Origin: Anaerolineales bacterium | GTDB taxonomy: Bacteria > Chloroflexota > Anaerolineae > Anaerolineales > UBA11858 | Length of the DNA stretch: 64,000 nucleotides | Direction of reading: 5' to 3' | Assembly (NCBI GenBank): GCA_028278545.1 | Contig: JANQED010000004.1 | Span: 62,001 to 126,000, forward strand | Part shown: positions 28,011 through 36,516 of the stretch, one piece after another | Layout: every line of letters begins with the position of its first letter | Numbering within the stretch: position 1 is the stretch's first letter | The notes under the pieces: model-generated | Database searches by the model: none | The model's input: only the letters and a program-made list of their open reading frames with translations | Told to the model about the DNA's origin: nothing | Position numbers and translations under genes: made by a program

Positions 28011-29676
28011 AGCGGCAGCGCTCTCTCAGCAGGGACATAGAAAGGCATTCTCTCGCTTGCGCATCAGAGCGCTGAGATATAAGTCCGATTGGCGCCTCTC
28101 AAGGCTGTCGCGAGCGATTTCCCGACATGCCAAGCCTGCCTCGCATCGGCAGCCCATAGCGTTTTTCAACGCCTCCTCGCGTTTAGGTGGACTGAGTCTA
28201 AACGCCGCCTTCACACAGCTGACCTCGTGGAGTTTGCAGCTTGAGGGCATCCCGGTCGTCCATTTTTCCTGCCGCGCTGGGATGAGCCGCTGTGTGTTAG
28301 GGACCAATCCCGATGACCACATCGCCCCCCCACCTTGTGGAACTTGTATCGCCCAATCGGAAAAGCTGCTGGCATCTACGCCGGCTCATTGGTTTGAATA
28401 TGCTCCCGATCCTAAGCTGGCAGATGCCTTAAAGAGCCTCGACTTCGAAGAATTGACCAACGTTCAATGGACGATTGACGATTCGCAGTTGTCCATTGAT
28501 AGGGAGACGATCCCATTGGGGGAGCTGACCCTCCCTTCTCTGCGCTGGGCGCTGCGTCGGCATCACCTTCCAGACACGCAAGCCACTCGGTACCAATTGC
28601 GGGAGTATATCCATTCGGCTTACCGCGTTGCTGCGGCTTTCGATGCCTTTCTAAGGCAGGTGAAGCCGGCCGCGGTGGTCCTTTTTAACGGATTGCAGTT
28701 CCCTGAAGCCGCTGCACGCTGGGTGGCGCGCCGTCACGGAATCCGCGTAATCACCCATGAAGTCAGCTTCCAGCCATTTTCGGCCTTTTTCACAGATGGG
28801 AATGCCACCGCCTACCCTATCGAAATCCCAGAGGGATTCGAATTATCTCCTTTGCAGAACGCCCGCCTGGATTCCTATCTCAGTCGTCGCTTCAAAGGGG
28901 AATTCACCATGGCCGGGATTCGTTTCTGGCCGGAGATGAACGGTTTAGATGAAGACTTTTTGGGAGCCGCGGCCCGTTTCAAGCAAATCGTCCCTGTCTT
29001 TACCAACGTGGTCTTCGACACAAGCCAACTCCACGCCAATACGGTTTTCCCACACATGTTTGCCTGGCTGGATTTGGTGCTCGAGATCATCGCCGCGCAT
29101 CCCGAAACGCTCTTTGTCATACGCGCCCATCCAGATGAGAAACGCCCAGGCACTCGCAAACAGAGCCGCCAAAGCGTCAGTGATTGGGTGGCTCGGGAGG
29201 GTGTTGACCGGCTTCCCAATGTCGTCTTCATCGATTCCCAGGAATATATCAGCTCGTATGATCTTATTCGGCGAGCCAAGTTCGTGATGGTGTATAACTC
29301 TTCCATCGGGCTGGAAGCTACGTTATTAGATACACCTGTCCTGTGTGGGGGGAAAGCCCGTTTCACCCAGTACCCAATCGTCCACTTTCCGGGGTCTCCC
29401 GCGGAATATCGCCAGGTTGCCGAAGAGTTTCTGCGCTCCGAGAGGTTAGAAGTCCCTGGAGAATTCAAAGATAATGCTAGGCGCTTTCTGTACTACCAAC
29501 TCTTCCGGGTATCCTTGCCTTTCGACCAGTTTATCGAAGCCCATCCCACGCCGGGGTATGTGCAGCTCAAACCTTTTTCCTGGCGAGATTTGACCCCCGA
29601 GCATTCCCCGACGATGAAGGTCCTGCTGGACGGGATAGTCCACGGGCAGCCGTTTTTAATGCCGGAGCTCGAGTGA
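28003..29676 (+). CDS. Capsule polysaccharide biosynthesis-like protein
   Basis: A 557-residue soluble protein of GT-B style, similar in plan to the proteins at 2971 and 16480. After a basic N-terminus, A-F-F-N-A-S-S-R-L-G-G-L-S opens the first Rossmann half. A C-x-x-C pair (P-C-G-T-C, about residues 108-112) is present. The second half has F-V-I-R-A-H-P-D-E (about 368-376) and F-V-M-V-Y-N-S-S-I-G-L-E-A (about 427-439) followed by T-P-V-L-C-G-G, the KpsS-like donor-site pattern. It overlaps neuB by 8 bases and the next sulfotransferase by four, so all three are translationally coupled. Sugar specificity is unknown. Confidence 0.65.
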   Translation: MPEAAALSQQGHRKAFSRLRIRALRYKSDWRLSRLSRAISRHAKPASHRQPIAFFNASSRLGGLSLNAAFTQLTSWSLQLEGIPVVHFSCRAGMSRCVLGTNPDDHIAPPPCGTCIAQSEKLLASTPAHWFEYAPDPKLADALKSLDFEELTNVQWTIDDSQLSIDRETIPLGELTLPSLRWALRRHHLPDTQATRYQLREYIHSAYRVAAAFDAFLRQVKPAAVVLFNGLQFPEAAARWVARRHGIRVITHEVSFQPFSAFFTDGNATAYPIEIPEGFELSPLQNARLDSYLSRRFKGEFTMAGIRFWPEMNGLDEDFLGAAARFKQIVPVFTNVVFDTSQLHANTVFPHMFAWLDLVLEIIAAHPETLFVIRAHPDEKRPGTRKQSRQSVSDWVAREGVDRLPNVVFIDSQEYISSYDLIRRAKFVMVYNSSIGLEATLLDTPVLCGGKARFTQYPIVHFPGSPAEYRQVAEEFLRSERLEVPGEFKDNARRFLYYQLFRVSLPFDQFIEAHPTPGYVQLKPFSWRDLTPEHSPTMKVLLDGIVHGQPFLMPELE

Positions 29677-30524
29677 AGATGATATCTTGGCTCAAGAGGG
29701 CACGCTGGCGGGTTCGCCGGATGAGAGTGGTCGCCAAATATGGTTCTCTGGGGGGGGTGCCTGTTTTCTTCGCCAATTCGTTTCCCAAGAGCGGCACACA
29801 CCTGCTGGTACAGGTGCTGCAAGGCCTGGCTCGGCTCGGCCCGGCTGTCGATAGCGGCTTGCCTGCGGTGCTGACTTATGATGGGCCAACAGGTCAGCCT
29901 CGCCCTCTCGATGCCATTCTGGGAGACTTGCGGCGCTTCCTCCCTGGCGACGTGGCTTATGGCCATTTGCACGCCCAACCGGAGGTAGTCTCGTTGCTCA
30001 CCCAGGCTGGGGCGGCTTCCTTCTTCATTTACCGGGATCCCCGGGATGTGGTCGTCTCACACGTGCACTATGTCACCGATATGGAGCCTGACCACGTGCA
30101 TCACCATCATTATCGATACGAACTGAAGACCTTCGACGAACGCCTGCAGACGAGTATCGTAGGCCGGCCTGAGATCGATGTGCCTTTCCCCGATATCCGC
30201 GGGCGTTTCGAACCTTATTTGGGCTGGCTCGATAGCCCCGAGGTTTTGGCTTTGCAATTTGAGGATTTCATCACCCAACAAAACGAGACCCTGCTCAGGG
30301 TGCTGGAACACGCCCGAGGGCGCGGGTTCCCCATTATTGTTGGGGAGCAGGAAGCACTCGAAGTTCTCAAATCCGCCATTGATCCGCGGAAATCCCCTAC
30401 CTTTAGAAGCGGCAGCGTAGGCACGTGGCGGGAATCTTTCAGTGAAGAGCACAAGACGTTGTTCAAAGAGATATCTGGAGATTTATTAGTACGTTTGGGA
30501 TATGAACGATCAGGCGCATGGTAA
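29673..30524 (+). CDS. PAPS-dependent sulfotransferase, second copy
   Basis: A 283-residue sulfotransferase-domain protein. The 5'-phosphosulfate loop N-S-F-P-K-S-G-T-H-L-L (about 35-45) and the 3'-phosphate segment I-Y-R-D-P-R-D-V-V-V-S (about 119-129) are intact, closer to the classical Sulfotransfer_1 pattern than the copy at 17912. The start is GTG 29673, overlapping the preceding stop as GTGA; ATG 29679 is an alternative and would remove only two residues. It overlaps the next glycosyltransferase by 23 bases. The acceptor is probably the locus glycan (inference). Confidence 0.85.
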   Translation: MKMISWLKRARWRVRRMRVVAKYGSLGGVPVFFANSFPKSGTHLLVQVLQGLARLGPAVDSGLPAVLTYDGPTGQPRPLDAILGDLRRFLPGDVAYGHLHAQPEVVSLLTQAGAASFFIYRDPRDVVVSHVHYVTDMEPDHVHHHHYRYELKTFDERLQTSIVGRPEIDVPFPDIRGRFEPYLGWLDSPEVLALQFEDFITQQNETLLRVLEHARGRGFPIIVGEQEALEVLKSAIDPRKSPTFRSGSVGTWRESFSEEHKTLFKEISGDLLVRLGYERSGAW

Positions 30525-31464
30525 ACGGCCGTTTTGCTCGGTCGTGATTCGGGCCTATAACGAAGAGGAACATATCGGCCGTTTGCTTGACGGCATTACA
30601 CAGCAGACGATCAGCGACGTGGAGATTGTGCTGGTGGATTCCGGGTCTACAGATGACACCCTTGCGATTGCCTCTCGTTATCCTACGCGCATTGTGCGCA
30701 TTTCTCCAGAGGACTTCACTTTTGGACGGTCGCTTAATTGGGGAATTGAGGCAGCGCGAGGGGAATATGTGGTTATCGTCAGCGCGCATTGCTATCCTGT
30801 CTATCCCGATTGGCTGGAACAGCTATTGAAGCCCTTGGAGGCTGCGCAGGTCGCGGTGAGTTATGGCAAACAGCGCGGTGCTGAAACCAATCAATACTCC
30901 GAACACCAGTTCTTCCGTTTGTATTTCCCGGATACCTCGCAGCGCCGGCAGGGACATGCGTATTCTCATAACGCCAACGCGGCCATCCGGCGCGAGTTGT
31001 GGGAGAAGCACCCCTACAATGAAAATATCACTGGCTTAGAGGACCTGGCCTGGAGTAGCTGGGCCATACAGGAAGGCTATGACATTGCCTATGTTGCCGA
31101 GGCTGAAATTGTGCACGTGCACGATGAAGCGCCGTCTCAGGTTCATAACCGTTACCGGCGCGAGGCCGTTGCCATGAAGCAAATCCTCCCGGAGAGTGAG
31201 TTCACGTTGTGGAATTTCCTGCGCCTCTGGGTAGGGAAGACGTTCTCCGATCTATTGCAGGCCCGACGAGAGAATGTGTTCATGGAGCATTGGGCCAGCA
31301 TTTTGTGGTTCCGTTTTTTGCAGTACCTGGGGACTTATCGGGGGTATCGGTATTCTGGCAAAATTGACGCCCAGCTTCATCGGACGTTTTATTACCCACC
31401 GGGGATACTCTCGCAAAAAACGCCGGCTCCTCGCCGGGTGCAGCCCATCGATTATGGAGAGTAG
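30502..31464 (+). CDS. Glycosyltransferase family 2 with S-A-H in place of D-x-D
   Basis: A 320-residue GT-A protein: V-V-I-R-A-Y-N-E-E (about 14-22), V-D-S-G-S-T-D-D (about 45-52) and F-G-R-S-L-N-W-G, but the usual metal-binding D-x-D at about 91-97 reads V-S-A-H-C-Y-P. Related GT2s, often called rhamnosyltransferases, share this S-A-H form, so it may be a true subclass rather than an inactive enzyme. The G-L-E-D-L-A-W segment (about 174-180) supplies the usual catalytic acid region. The C-terminus is basic. It overlaps the upstream sulfotransferase by 23 bases. Confidence 0.8.
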   Translation: MNDQAHGKRPFCSVVIRAYNEEEHIGRLLDGITQQTISDVEIVLVDSGSTDDTLAIASRYPTRIVRISPEDFTFGRSLNWGIEAARGEYVVIVSAHCYPVYPDWLEQLLKPLEAAQVAVSYGKQRGAETNQYSEHQFFRLYFPDTSQRRQGHAYSHNANAAIRRELWEKHPYNENITGLEDLAWSSWAIQEGYDIAYVAEAEIVHVHDEAPSQVHNRYRREAVAMKQILPESEFTLWNFLRLWVGKTFSDLLQARRENVFMEHWASILWFRFLQYLGTYRGYRYSGKIDAQLHRTFYYPPGILSQKTPAPRRVQPIDYGE

Positions 31465-31492
31465 CGGTATAATCGAGCCAGGAGCGAATACC

Positions 31493-32197
31493 ATGGTTGA
31501 TCGAGAAGAATTGAATGTTTTTCGAGACAAAATCGTTGCCCTCGTCCCTATGCGGCATTGTTCTCAGCGTGTGCCGGAGAAGAACTATCGTCTGCTTGGG
31601 GGGAAGCCGCTGTTTCATTACATCATTGAAACGTTGTTGAGAGTCCCTGAAATTGATCAGATCGTCGTCAACACGGACAGTCCAAATATTATCGATGGGC
31701 TGGGTGAGCATTTCCTATCTGTTCGAGTGCTGGAGCGACCGAAGTCTCTCCGTGCTGAGAGCGTCCCCATGAACGAAGTTTTGGCTTACGACGCAGCCCA
31801 AGTCGAGGCCGAGTTTTATCTACAGACGCACAGCACGAATCCGTTGCTGCGCGCGGAGTCGATCTCAAAGGCTATTCAAGTATTCCTCGAACAATACCCG
31901 GCCCATGATTCCCTTTTCTCGGTGACAGGTATAAAGACTCGCCTATGGGATCAACTGGGACGCGCCATCAACCATAACCCCGACTATCTGCTCCAAACCC
32001 AAGATTTACCTCCAATCTATGAAGAGAATTCATGCCTTTATATCTTCACAAAAGAGACATTGTTGACGCGTCGGAACCGATTGGGGGAACGGCCTTTGAT
32101 GTTTGAGATTGCTGCTGCTGAATCTTGGGACATCGATGAGGAGCTAGATTTTGAAATTGTTGATTTTTTGATGAAGAGAAGAGATGAACCGGATTAG
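31493..32197 (+). CDS. CMP-sugar synthetase-like cytidylyltransferase
   Basis: A 234-residue cytidylyltransferase of the acylneuraminate type: V-A-L-V-P-M-R-H-C-S-Q-R-V-P-E-K-N-Y (about residues 14-31) replaces the more usual A-R-G-G-S motif, then V-V-N-T-D-S, Q-T-H-S-T-N-P-L-L and a late S-W-D-I-D-E-E-L-D-F. ATG 31493 has AGGAG eight bases upstream, deciding the start against a long upstream extension into the glycosyltransferase gene. It is the third cytidylyltransferase in the window, and the variant CTP loop suggests a different acid sugar from those of spsF and neuA (inference). Confidence 0.8.
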   Translation: MVDREELNVFRDKIVALVPMRHCSQRVPEKNYRLLGGKPLFHYIIETLLRVPEIDQIVVNTDSPNIIDGLGEHFLSVRVLERPKSLRAESVPMNEVLAYDAAQVEAEFYLQTHSTNPLLRAESISKAIQVFLEQYPAHDSLFSVTGIKTRLWDQLGRAINHNPDYLLQTQDLPPIYEENSCLYIFTKETLLTRRNRLGERPLMFEIAAAESWDIDEELDFEIVDFLMKRRDEPD

Positions 32198-32255
32198 GGA
32201 CCAAGTTGGATAGGGTGTCTCTTTCTCTTCTCTGATACCTGACAGTTGATCACCT

Positions 32256-33218
32256 ATGTACACCATTTTATTCACTGCTCCTTACATGATTCCCTTTCTC
32301 GATCGCTTCCGACCTGTGTTGGAGGCGCATGGCATGGCGTTGATCGTCCCCGAGGTCGCAGAACGCCTTGAGGAAGATGATCTCTTATCTTATGCTGGCA
32401 AATTCGACGGCACCATTTGCGGGGATGACCACTATTCAGCGCGTGTGTTAGAAGCCTGCGCCCCGCGTTTGAAAGTGATCTCTAAGTGGGGTACCGGCAT
32501 CGATTCCATTGATCAGGATGTTTGCGCTCGATTAGGGATCAAGATCGGCAATACGCCGAATGCCTTCACGCTCCCGGTGGCGGATTCCGTGATGGGCTAT
32601 ATGTTGGCCTTCGCTCGCCGCCTGCCCTGGATGGATCGTGCCATGAAAAAGGGGCAGTGGGAGAAGATCCCCGGCCGCTCTTTGAGTGAGTGCACTCTGG
32701 GGGTGATCGGCGTGGGGAATATTGGCAAGGCGGTCCTCAGACGGGCCAGCGCTTTTGGGTTGACGTTGCTGGGCAACGACATTGTGGAGATTGAGTCTGA
32801 TTTCGTGCGTGAATTTCGTGTTGAGATGACCTCCCTTGCGGACTTATTGCAGCGCGCCGATTTCGTCAGCGTCAACTGCGACCTCAACCCTACCAGCCGA
32901 CATTTGATCGATACTGAAACCCTGGCGTTGATGAAGCCTGAGGCGGTGCTGATCAACACCGCTCGCGGCCCCATTGTGGATGAAGGGGCTTTAGTCGAGT
33001 CGCTGCGGTTGGGGGAGATTGCAGGGGCGGCGTTAGATGTGTTCGAGCAGGAACCCCTCCCTGACGGCAGTCCGCTGCTCCAAATGGATAATGTCCTGAT
33101 CGCCCCCCACAATGCTAACTCCAGCCCCATGGCCTGGGAAAGGGTGCATTGGAACACCATCCGCAATTTATTAGATGGCCTGGGGATCGACTCAACAGAT
33201 ATAGGATCGAAAAAATAG
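32256..33218 (+). CDS. D-isomer-specific 2-hydroxyacid dehydrogenase
   Basis: NAD-dependent dehydrogenase of 320 residues related to phosphoglycerate dehydrogenase. It has K-W-G-T-G-I-D-S-I-D, the Rossmann motif G-V-I-G-V-G-N-I-G-K (about 148-157), the catalytic-Arg segment N-T-A-R-G-P-I-V-D (about 229-237), the Glu region D-V-F-E-Q-E-P (about 259-265) and the catalytic-His place A-P-H-N-A-N (about 283-288). Its neighbours are a variant cytidylyltransferase upstream and an SDR downstream (3-base gap), so it may act on a 2-keto or 2-hydroxy acid sugar rather than serine synthesis. This is inference. Two loose heptamer-like words (CTGATAC, CTGACAG) lie in the short gap before it. Confidence 0.88.
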   Translation: MYTILFTAPYMIPFLDRFRPVLEAHGMALIVPEVAERLEEDDLLSYAGKFDGTICGDDHYSARVLEACAPRLKVISKWGTGIDSIDQDVCARLGIKIGNTPNAFTLPVADSVMGYMLAFARRLPWMDRAMKKGQWEKIPGRSLSECTLGVIGVGNIGKAVLRRASAFGLTLLGNDIVEIESDFVREFRVEMTSLADLLQRADFVSVNCDLNPTSRHLIDTETLALMKPEAVLINTARGPIVDEGALVESLRLGEIAGAALDVFEQEPLPDGSPLLQMDNVLIAPHNANSSPMAWERVHWNTIRNLLDGLGIDSTDIGSKK

Positions 33219-33221
33219 CGT

Positions 33222-33995
33222 ATGGAAAATAGTTCGACGCAACGCAGAGCGATGCTTATCACCGGGGCCGCCGGCGGGATCGGGCGCGCCACAGTGGAGT
33301 TGTTCAGCGAGAAGGGGTGGCGGGTGATCGGGGTTGATCGATCCCCGTTTGGCGATTCTTTCCCCGAAGATGGCCTCTTCATTCAAGCTGACATCTCAGA
33401 GGCCTCGGCGCTGGAAGCGATATTCGAACAAGCGCAGGGTTTCACGGATACTTTAGACGCGCTGATCAATAATGCGGCATACCAAGTCACCAAGCCCTTG
33501 TTGGAAACCAGCGTGGAAGAGTGGGATGCCGTGATGGCTTCGAACTTGCGCTCGGTTTTCTTGAGCGCCAAGCTGGCCTACCCCTTACTGAAGAGCCAAG
33601 GTGGGGGCGCGGTGGTGAATGTCTCTTCGGTGCATGCTGTGGCTACTTCCAAAGATATTGCTGCTTACGCGGCCAGTAAAGGGGGCTTGCTTGCTTTGAC
33701 GCGCGCCATGGCTATTGAGTTTGCGCTGGATAATATCCGGGTGAATGCTATCCTCCCCGGCGCGGTCGATACGCCCATGCTGCGGGCGGGTATGAACCGG
33801 GATCATGCTGGCGGCGGAAATATTCAACAACGCCTGGAGAATCTGGCTCTTAAGACGGTCAGTGGGAAAATCGGCACGCCCGAGGAGATCGCACAGGCGA
33901 TCTACTTCCTGGCCGACGGAACCCAGTCATCGTTTATGACCGGCCAGGCCATGATCGTCGATGGCGGCGCGACCGCCAGGTTAAGCACCGAATAA
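33222..33995 (+). CDS. SDR family oxidoreductase
   Basis: Classical short-chain dehydrogenase of 257 residues with T-G-A-A-G-G-I-G near the N-terminus, D-A-L-I-N-N-A-A-Y, a V-S-S-V-H-A segment holding the catalytic Ser, Y-A-A-S-K (about 147-151) as the active Tyr/Lys pair, and a V-D-G-G-A C-terminal tail. The ATG follows the preceding stop by three bases. It probably works with the hydroxyacid dehydrogenase and cytidylyltransferase as a small sugar-modifying set. The substrate is unknown. Confidence 0.86.
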   Translation: MENSSTQRRAMLITGAAGGIGRATVELFSEKGWRVIGVDRSPFGDSFPEDGLFIQADISEASALEAIFEQAQGFTDTLDALINNAAYQVTKPLLETSVEEWDAVMASNLRSVFLSAKLAYPLLKSQGGGAVVNVSSVHAVATSKDIAAYAASKGGLLALTRAMAIEFALDNIRVNAILPGAVDTPMLRAGMNRDHAGGGNIQQRLENLALKTVSGKIGTPEEIAQAIYFLADGTQSSFMTGQAMIVDGGATARLSTE

Positions 33996-34094
33996 CCTTT
34001 GACGTTCGACCATACCTTCGACAAATTGTGCTGATGCTCGCCAGGCACATGTGCGGGCGATGGGGAATTGCGACAACATTCGACGCGAAAACCA

Positions 34095-34919
34095 ATGACG
34101 GATATCCGAAAAACTGTTAAAGGGATATTCCCGCCCTCAGTGTGGGAGCCTATCAGTAACACGCGCTATGCGCTTCAACGTGCTCTGCAAATGCCGGGGG
34201 CAACTTTACATCCCTGGCGTCAGGAGAGCGTCCGGCGGTTGGGGGAACTAAAGGATAGGTATCGGGGCGAGCGCTGTTTCATCGTCGGGAATGGGCCCAG
34301 CCTTAAGGATACGGACATCTCCCCATTGAAGGACGAGTATACCTTTGGCATGAACCGCATTTACCTGGCCTTCCCTGATTGGGGGTTTCGCACCAGTTTT
34401 TTAGTATCGGTGAATGATCTGGTCAATGGGCAGTGCTACCAAGACTTTCAAGCGTTGGATATGCCCAAGTTCTTTTCTTGGCACTCGCGCTCTTTGCTCT
34501 ATCCCCAGGGCAGCCCTGATGAGTACACCCATTTCCTGTTTACCACATATACCGGCCCCAGGTTCGCTCAGGATGTTCGCGGCAGGCTGTGGGAGGGTGC
34601 CACGGTGACCTACGTCTGCTTGCAGCTGGCCTTCCACATGGGGTTTGACTCTGTATTTCTCATCGGCGTCGATCACAGTTTTGTCAGCGAGGGAGAACCC
34701 AATACCACCGTAGTTTCGCAAGGGGATGACCCCAATCATTTTGACCCTGGCTACTTCGGTAAGGGCTTCCGCTGGCAATTGCCGGACTTGGTGACCTCCG
34801 AGCAAGGCTATTGGATGGCCCGGTCGGCTTTCGAGGCAGCCGGAAGGAAGGTTCTCGATGCCACAATCGGGGGGCAATTGACCGTCTTTCCGAAGGTCGA
34901 TTACGCTTCCTTGTTCTAG
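34095..34919 (+). CDS. DUF115/MptE-like protein, possible nonulosonate transferase
   Basis: A 274-residue protein of the DUF115/6-hydroxymethylpterin diphosphokinase-like group. The fold region starts C-F-I-V-G-N-G-P-S-L-K-D-T-D (about residues 61-74), followed by F-G-M-N-R-I-Y-L, and later H-M-G-F-D-S-V-F-L-I-G-V-D-H (about 184-197). These blocks are laid out as in Campylobacter CstII-type GT42 sialyltransferases (A-G-N-G-P-S-L-K; F-R-C-N-Q-F-Y; A-L-G-Y...L-S-G-I-D). With several CMP-acid-sugar genes in the window, a transferase using CMP-nonulosonate is a reasonable guess; other DUF115 proteins in flagellin loci have Maf roles. ATG 34095 is preferred over TTG 34068. It starts 99 bases after the SDR. 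Confidence 0.6.
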   Translation: MTDIRKTVKGIFPPSVWEPISNTRYALQRALQMPGATLHPWRQESVRRLGELKDRYRGERCFIVGNGPSLKDTDISPLKDEYTFGMNRIYLAFPDWGFRTSFLVSVNDLVNGQCYQDFQALDMPKFFSWHSRSLLYPQGSPDEYTHFLFTTYTGPRFAQDVRGRLWEGATVTYVCLQLAFHMGFDSVFLIGVDHSFVSEGEPNTTVVSQGDDPNHFDPGYFGKGFRWQLPDLVTSEQGYWMARSAFEAAGRKVLDATIGGQLTVFPKVDYASLF

Positions 34920-34942
34920 TGGGTTTAATTTCACTTTTCAAC

Positions 34943-36472
34943 ATGCTGCAAAGCCGATCCTCGTCTACCTCCGATCGACAAGCGACTGGACGTTCCCGCT
35001 TGGGGTTGGGAGTTGTATTGTTAGCGCTGTTTGTCGTCGGGTTTCTCATCCGCATGGTGGATTTGACGGACCCTCCTTTGGGCTTTAATCCCACCCGCCA
35101 ACTGCGTTCTGCGATCATCGCCCGGGGCATATATTATGACGGCCAACCGGAAGATGGTGCCCCACAGCGCCAAGTGGCGCTCACCCATTGGAAGATGATG
35201 GAGCGCCTGGAGCCCTTGTTGTTGGAATGGATGGTTGCCCGCACGTATCAATGGATGGGCGAAGAACAGGTTTGGGTGGCGCGTATCTACACCTCTGCCT
35301 TCTGGCTGATCGGTGCTGCGGCGCTTTTCGATCTGGCTCGCCGAATGTCCTCTGTGCCGGGCGCTTTGCTGGGGTTGGGCTATTTCCTGTTTTTGCCTTT
35401 CAGCATCCTGGCCAGCCGCTCTTTTCAACCAGACCCTGGGATGATCATGCTGCTGCTGCTGACGGGCTGGTCGTTGTTCCGCTGGTCGGAGAGGCGTTCC
35501 TGGCGCTGGGCGCTGTTAGCCGGGATTTTTGGGGGTGCAGCGGTGTTTGTGAAAGCGATGGCCGCTTTCTTTGTGGGGGGTATGACCCTTGGCGTGGTTG
35601 CATATACCCTGGGGCTTTTGTCAGAGTCTGAAATGGATGAGCGTCTAAGGTGGCGGGTCGCGCAATTGAAGGCCGGTCTTGGGAATACCCAGATTTGGGT
35701 GATGGCCGGGTTAATCGTGTCACCTGCATTGGTGTATTACCTGGTTGGAATTGGTGAGCAATCGTCGGCTTATTTCTCGGCATGGACGATCCTGTCTCGT
35801 TGGCAGGATGTCCTGACCCCCTCCTTTTTTATACGTTGGATGATCCGGGTGAGCAGCCTCATGGAGCCGAGTGTCGTGTTAGCGAGCTTTGTGGGGACGC
35901 TGCTGGTTGCCCCTCGGAGCCGGGCTTTGTTGTGGGGCTTCTGGGGGGGCTATTTTCTATATGGGCTGACCTTTCCACACCATATCACTACGCATGATTA
36001 TTACCATCTTCCCCTCCTGGCGCTTGTTTCGTTGTCGCTGCCGGCTTTAGCGGATTTTGTCATCCGGGGTGTGCAGAAGCACGGGAAATTCCCCCAGGCA
36101 TTGCTGTTTGCAGTAGCCCTTGTCGCCGCGGTCTATAATGGCTGGATCGGGCGTTCCATTCTGCTTGGGCAGGATTTCAGCGCTCATCCGGCCTACTGGG
36201 AAGAAGTTGGAGATGCGGCCCCTGCCGACTCTAAACTGGTAGGGATCACCCAGGATTACGGTTTCCGCTTGATGTATTATGGCTGGCGCACGATCGCGAA
36301 TTGGCCGCAAAATGCTGGGAGTCAGGGCTTTAAAGAGCAGGTCGGGGAAGCGGGTTTTTTTGTGGTGACCGCCAAAAATCACCTCAGGGACGATCTCAAA
36401 GACTATCTTGATACCCATTATCCCCTCTATGCCGGGGGAGATGGATATCTCATTTATGACCTGAATCCTTGA
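34943..36472 (+). CDS. GT39-like multispan glycosyltransferase, tandem copy 1
   Basis: A 509-residue membrane protein with about ten helices, in the family of GT-C enzymes using polyprenyl-phosphate sugar donors. Just after helix 1 comes D-L-T-D-P-P-L-G-F-N-P-T-R-Q-L-R (about 42-57), a motif nearly repeated in the next gene, carrying the likely catalytic Asp and an Arg for phosphate. Later H-H-I-T-T-H-D-Y-Y-H-L-P marks a conserved helix end. ATG 34943 is used; a GTG at 34919 overlapping the previous gene would add eight residues. The last ~100 residues are soluble and outside. Copy 2 follows at 36517, so this is a tandem duplication. Confidence 0.75.
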   Translation: MLQSRSSSTSDRQATGRSRLGLGVVLLALFVVGFLIRMVDLTDPPLGFNPTRQLRSAIIARGIYYDGQPEDGAPQRQVALTHWKMMERLEPLLLEWMVARTYQWMGEEQVWVARIYTSAFWLIGAAALFDLARRMSSVPGALLGLGYFLFLPFSILASRSFQPDPGMIMLLLLTGWSLFRWSERRSWRWALLAGIFGGAAVFVKAMAAFFVGGMTLGVVAYTLGLLSESEMDERLRWRVAQLKAGLGNTQIWVMAGLIVSPALVYYLVGIGEQSSAYFSAWTILSRWQDVLTPSFFIRWMIRVSSLMEPSVVLASFVGTLLVAPRSRALLWGFWGGYFLYGLTFPHHITTHDYYHLPLLALVSLSLPALADFVIRGVQKHGKFPQALLFAVALVAAVYNGWIGRSILLGQDFSAHPAYWEEVGDAAPADSKLVGITQDYGFRLMYYGWRTIANWPQNAGSQGFKEQVGEAGFFVVTAKNHLRDDLKDYLDTHYPLYAGGDGYLIYDLNP

Positions 36473-36516
36473 AGGGAAGTTGGTGAATTCTTGCGTGTGC
36501 GATTTTTGATGGAGAC

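Noticed and set aside
31468..31473. Perfect TATAAT before the third cytidylyltransferase
   Set aside because: No -35 box at a workable distance, and the genes are packed closely enough to share a transcript.
32174..32236. Purine-rich and pyrimidine-rich stretches (AGAGAAGAG / CTCTTCTCT) as a terminator
   Set aside because: The loop is long and there is no T-run after it.
34039..34060. Short hairpin between the SDR and DUF115 genes as a terminator
   Set aside because: The stem is interrupted and no T-run follows.
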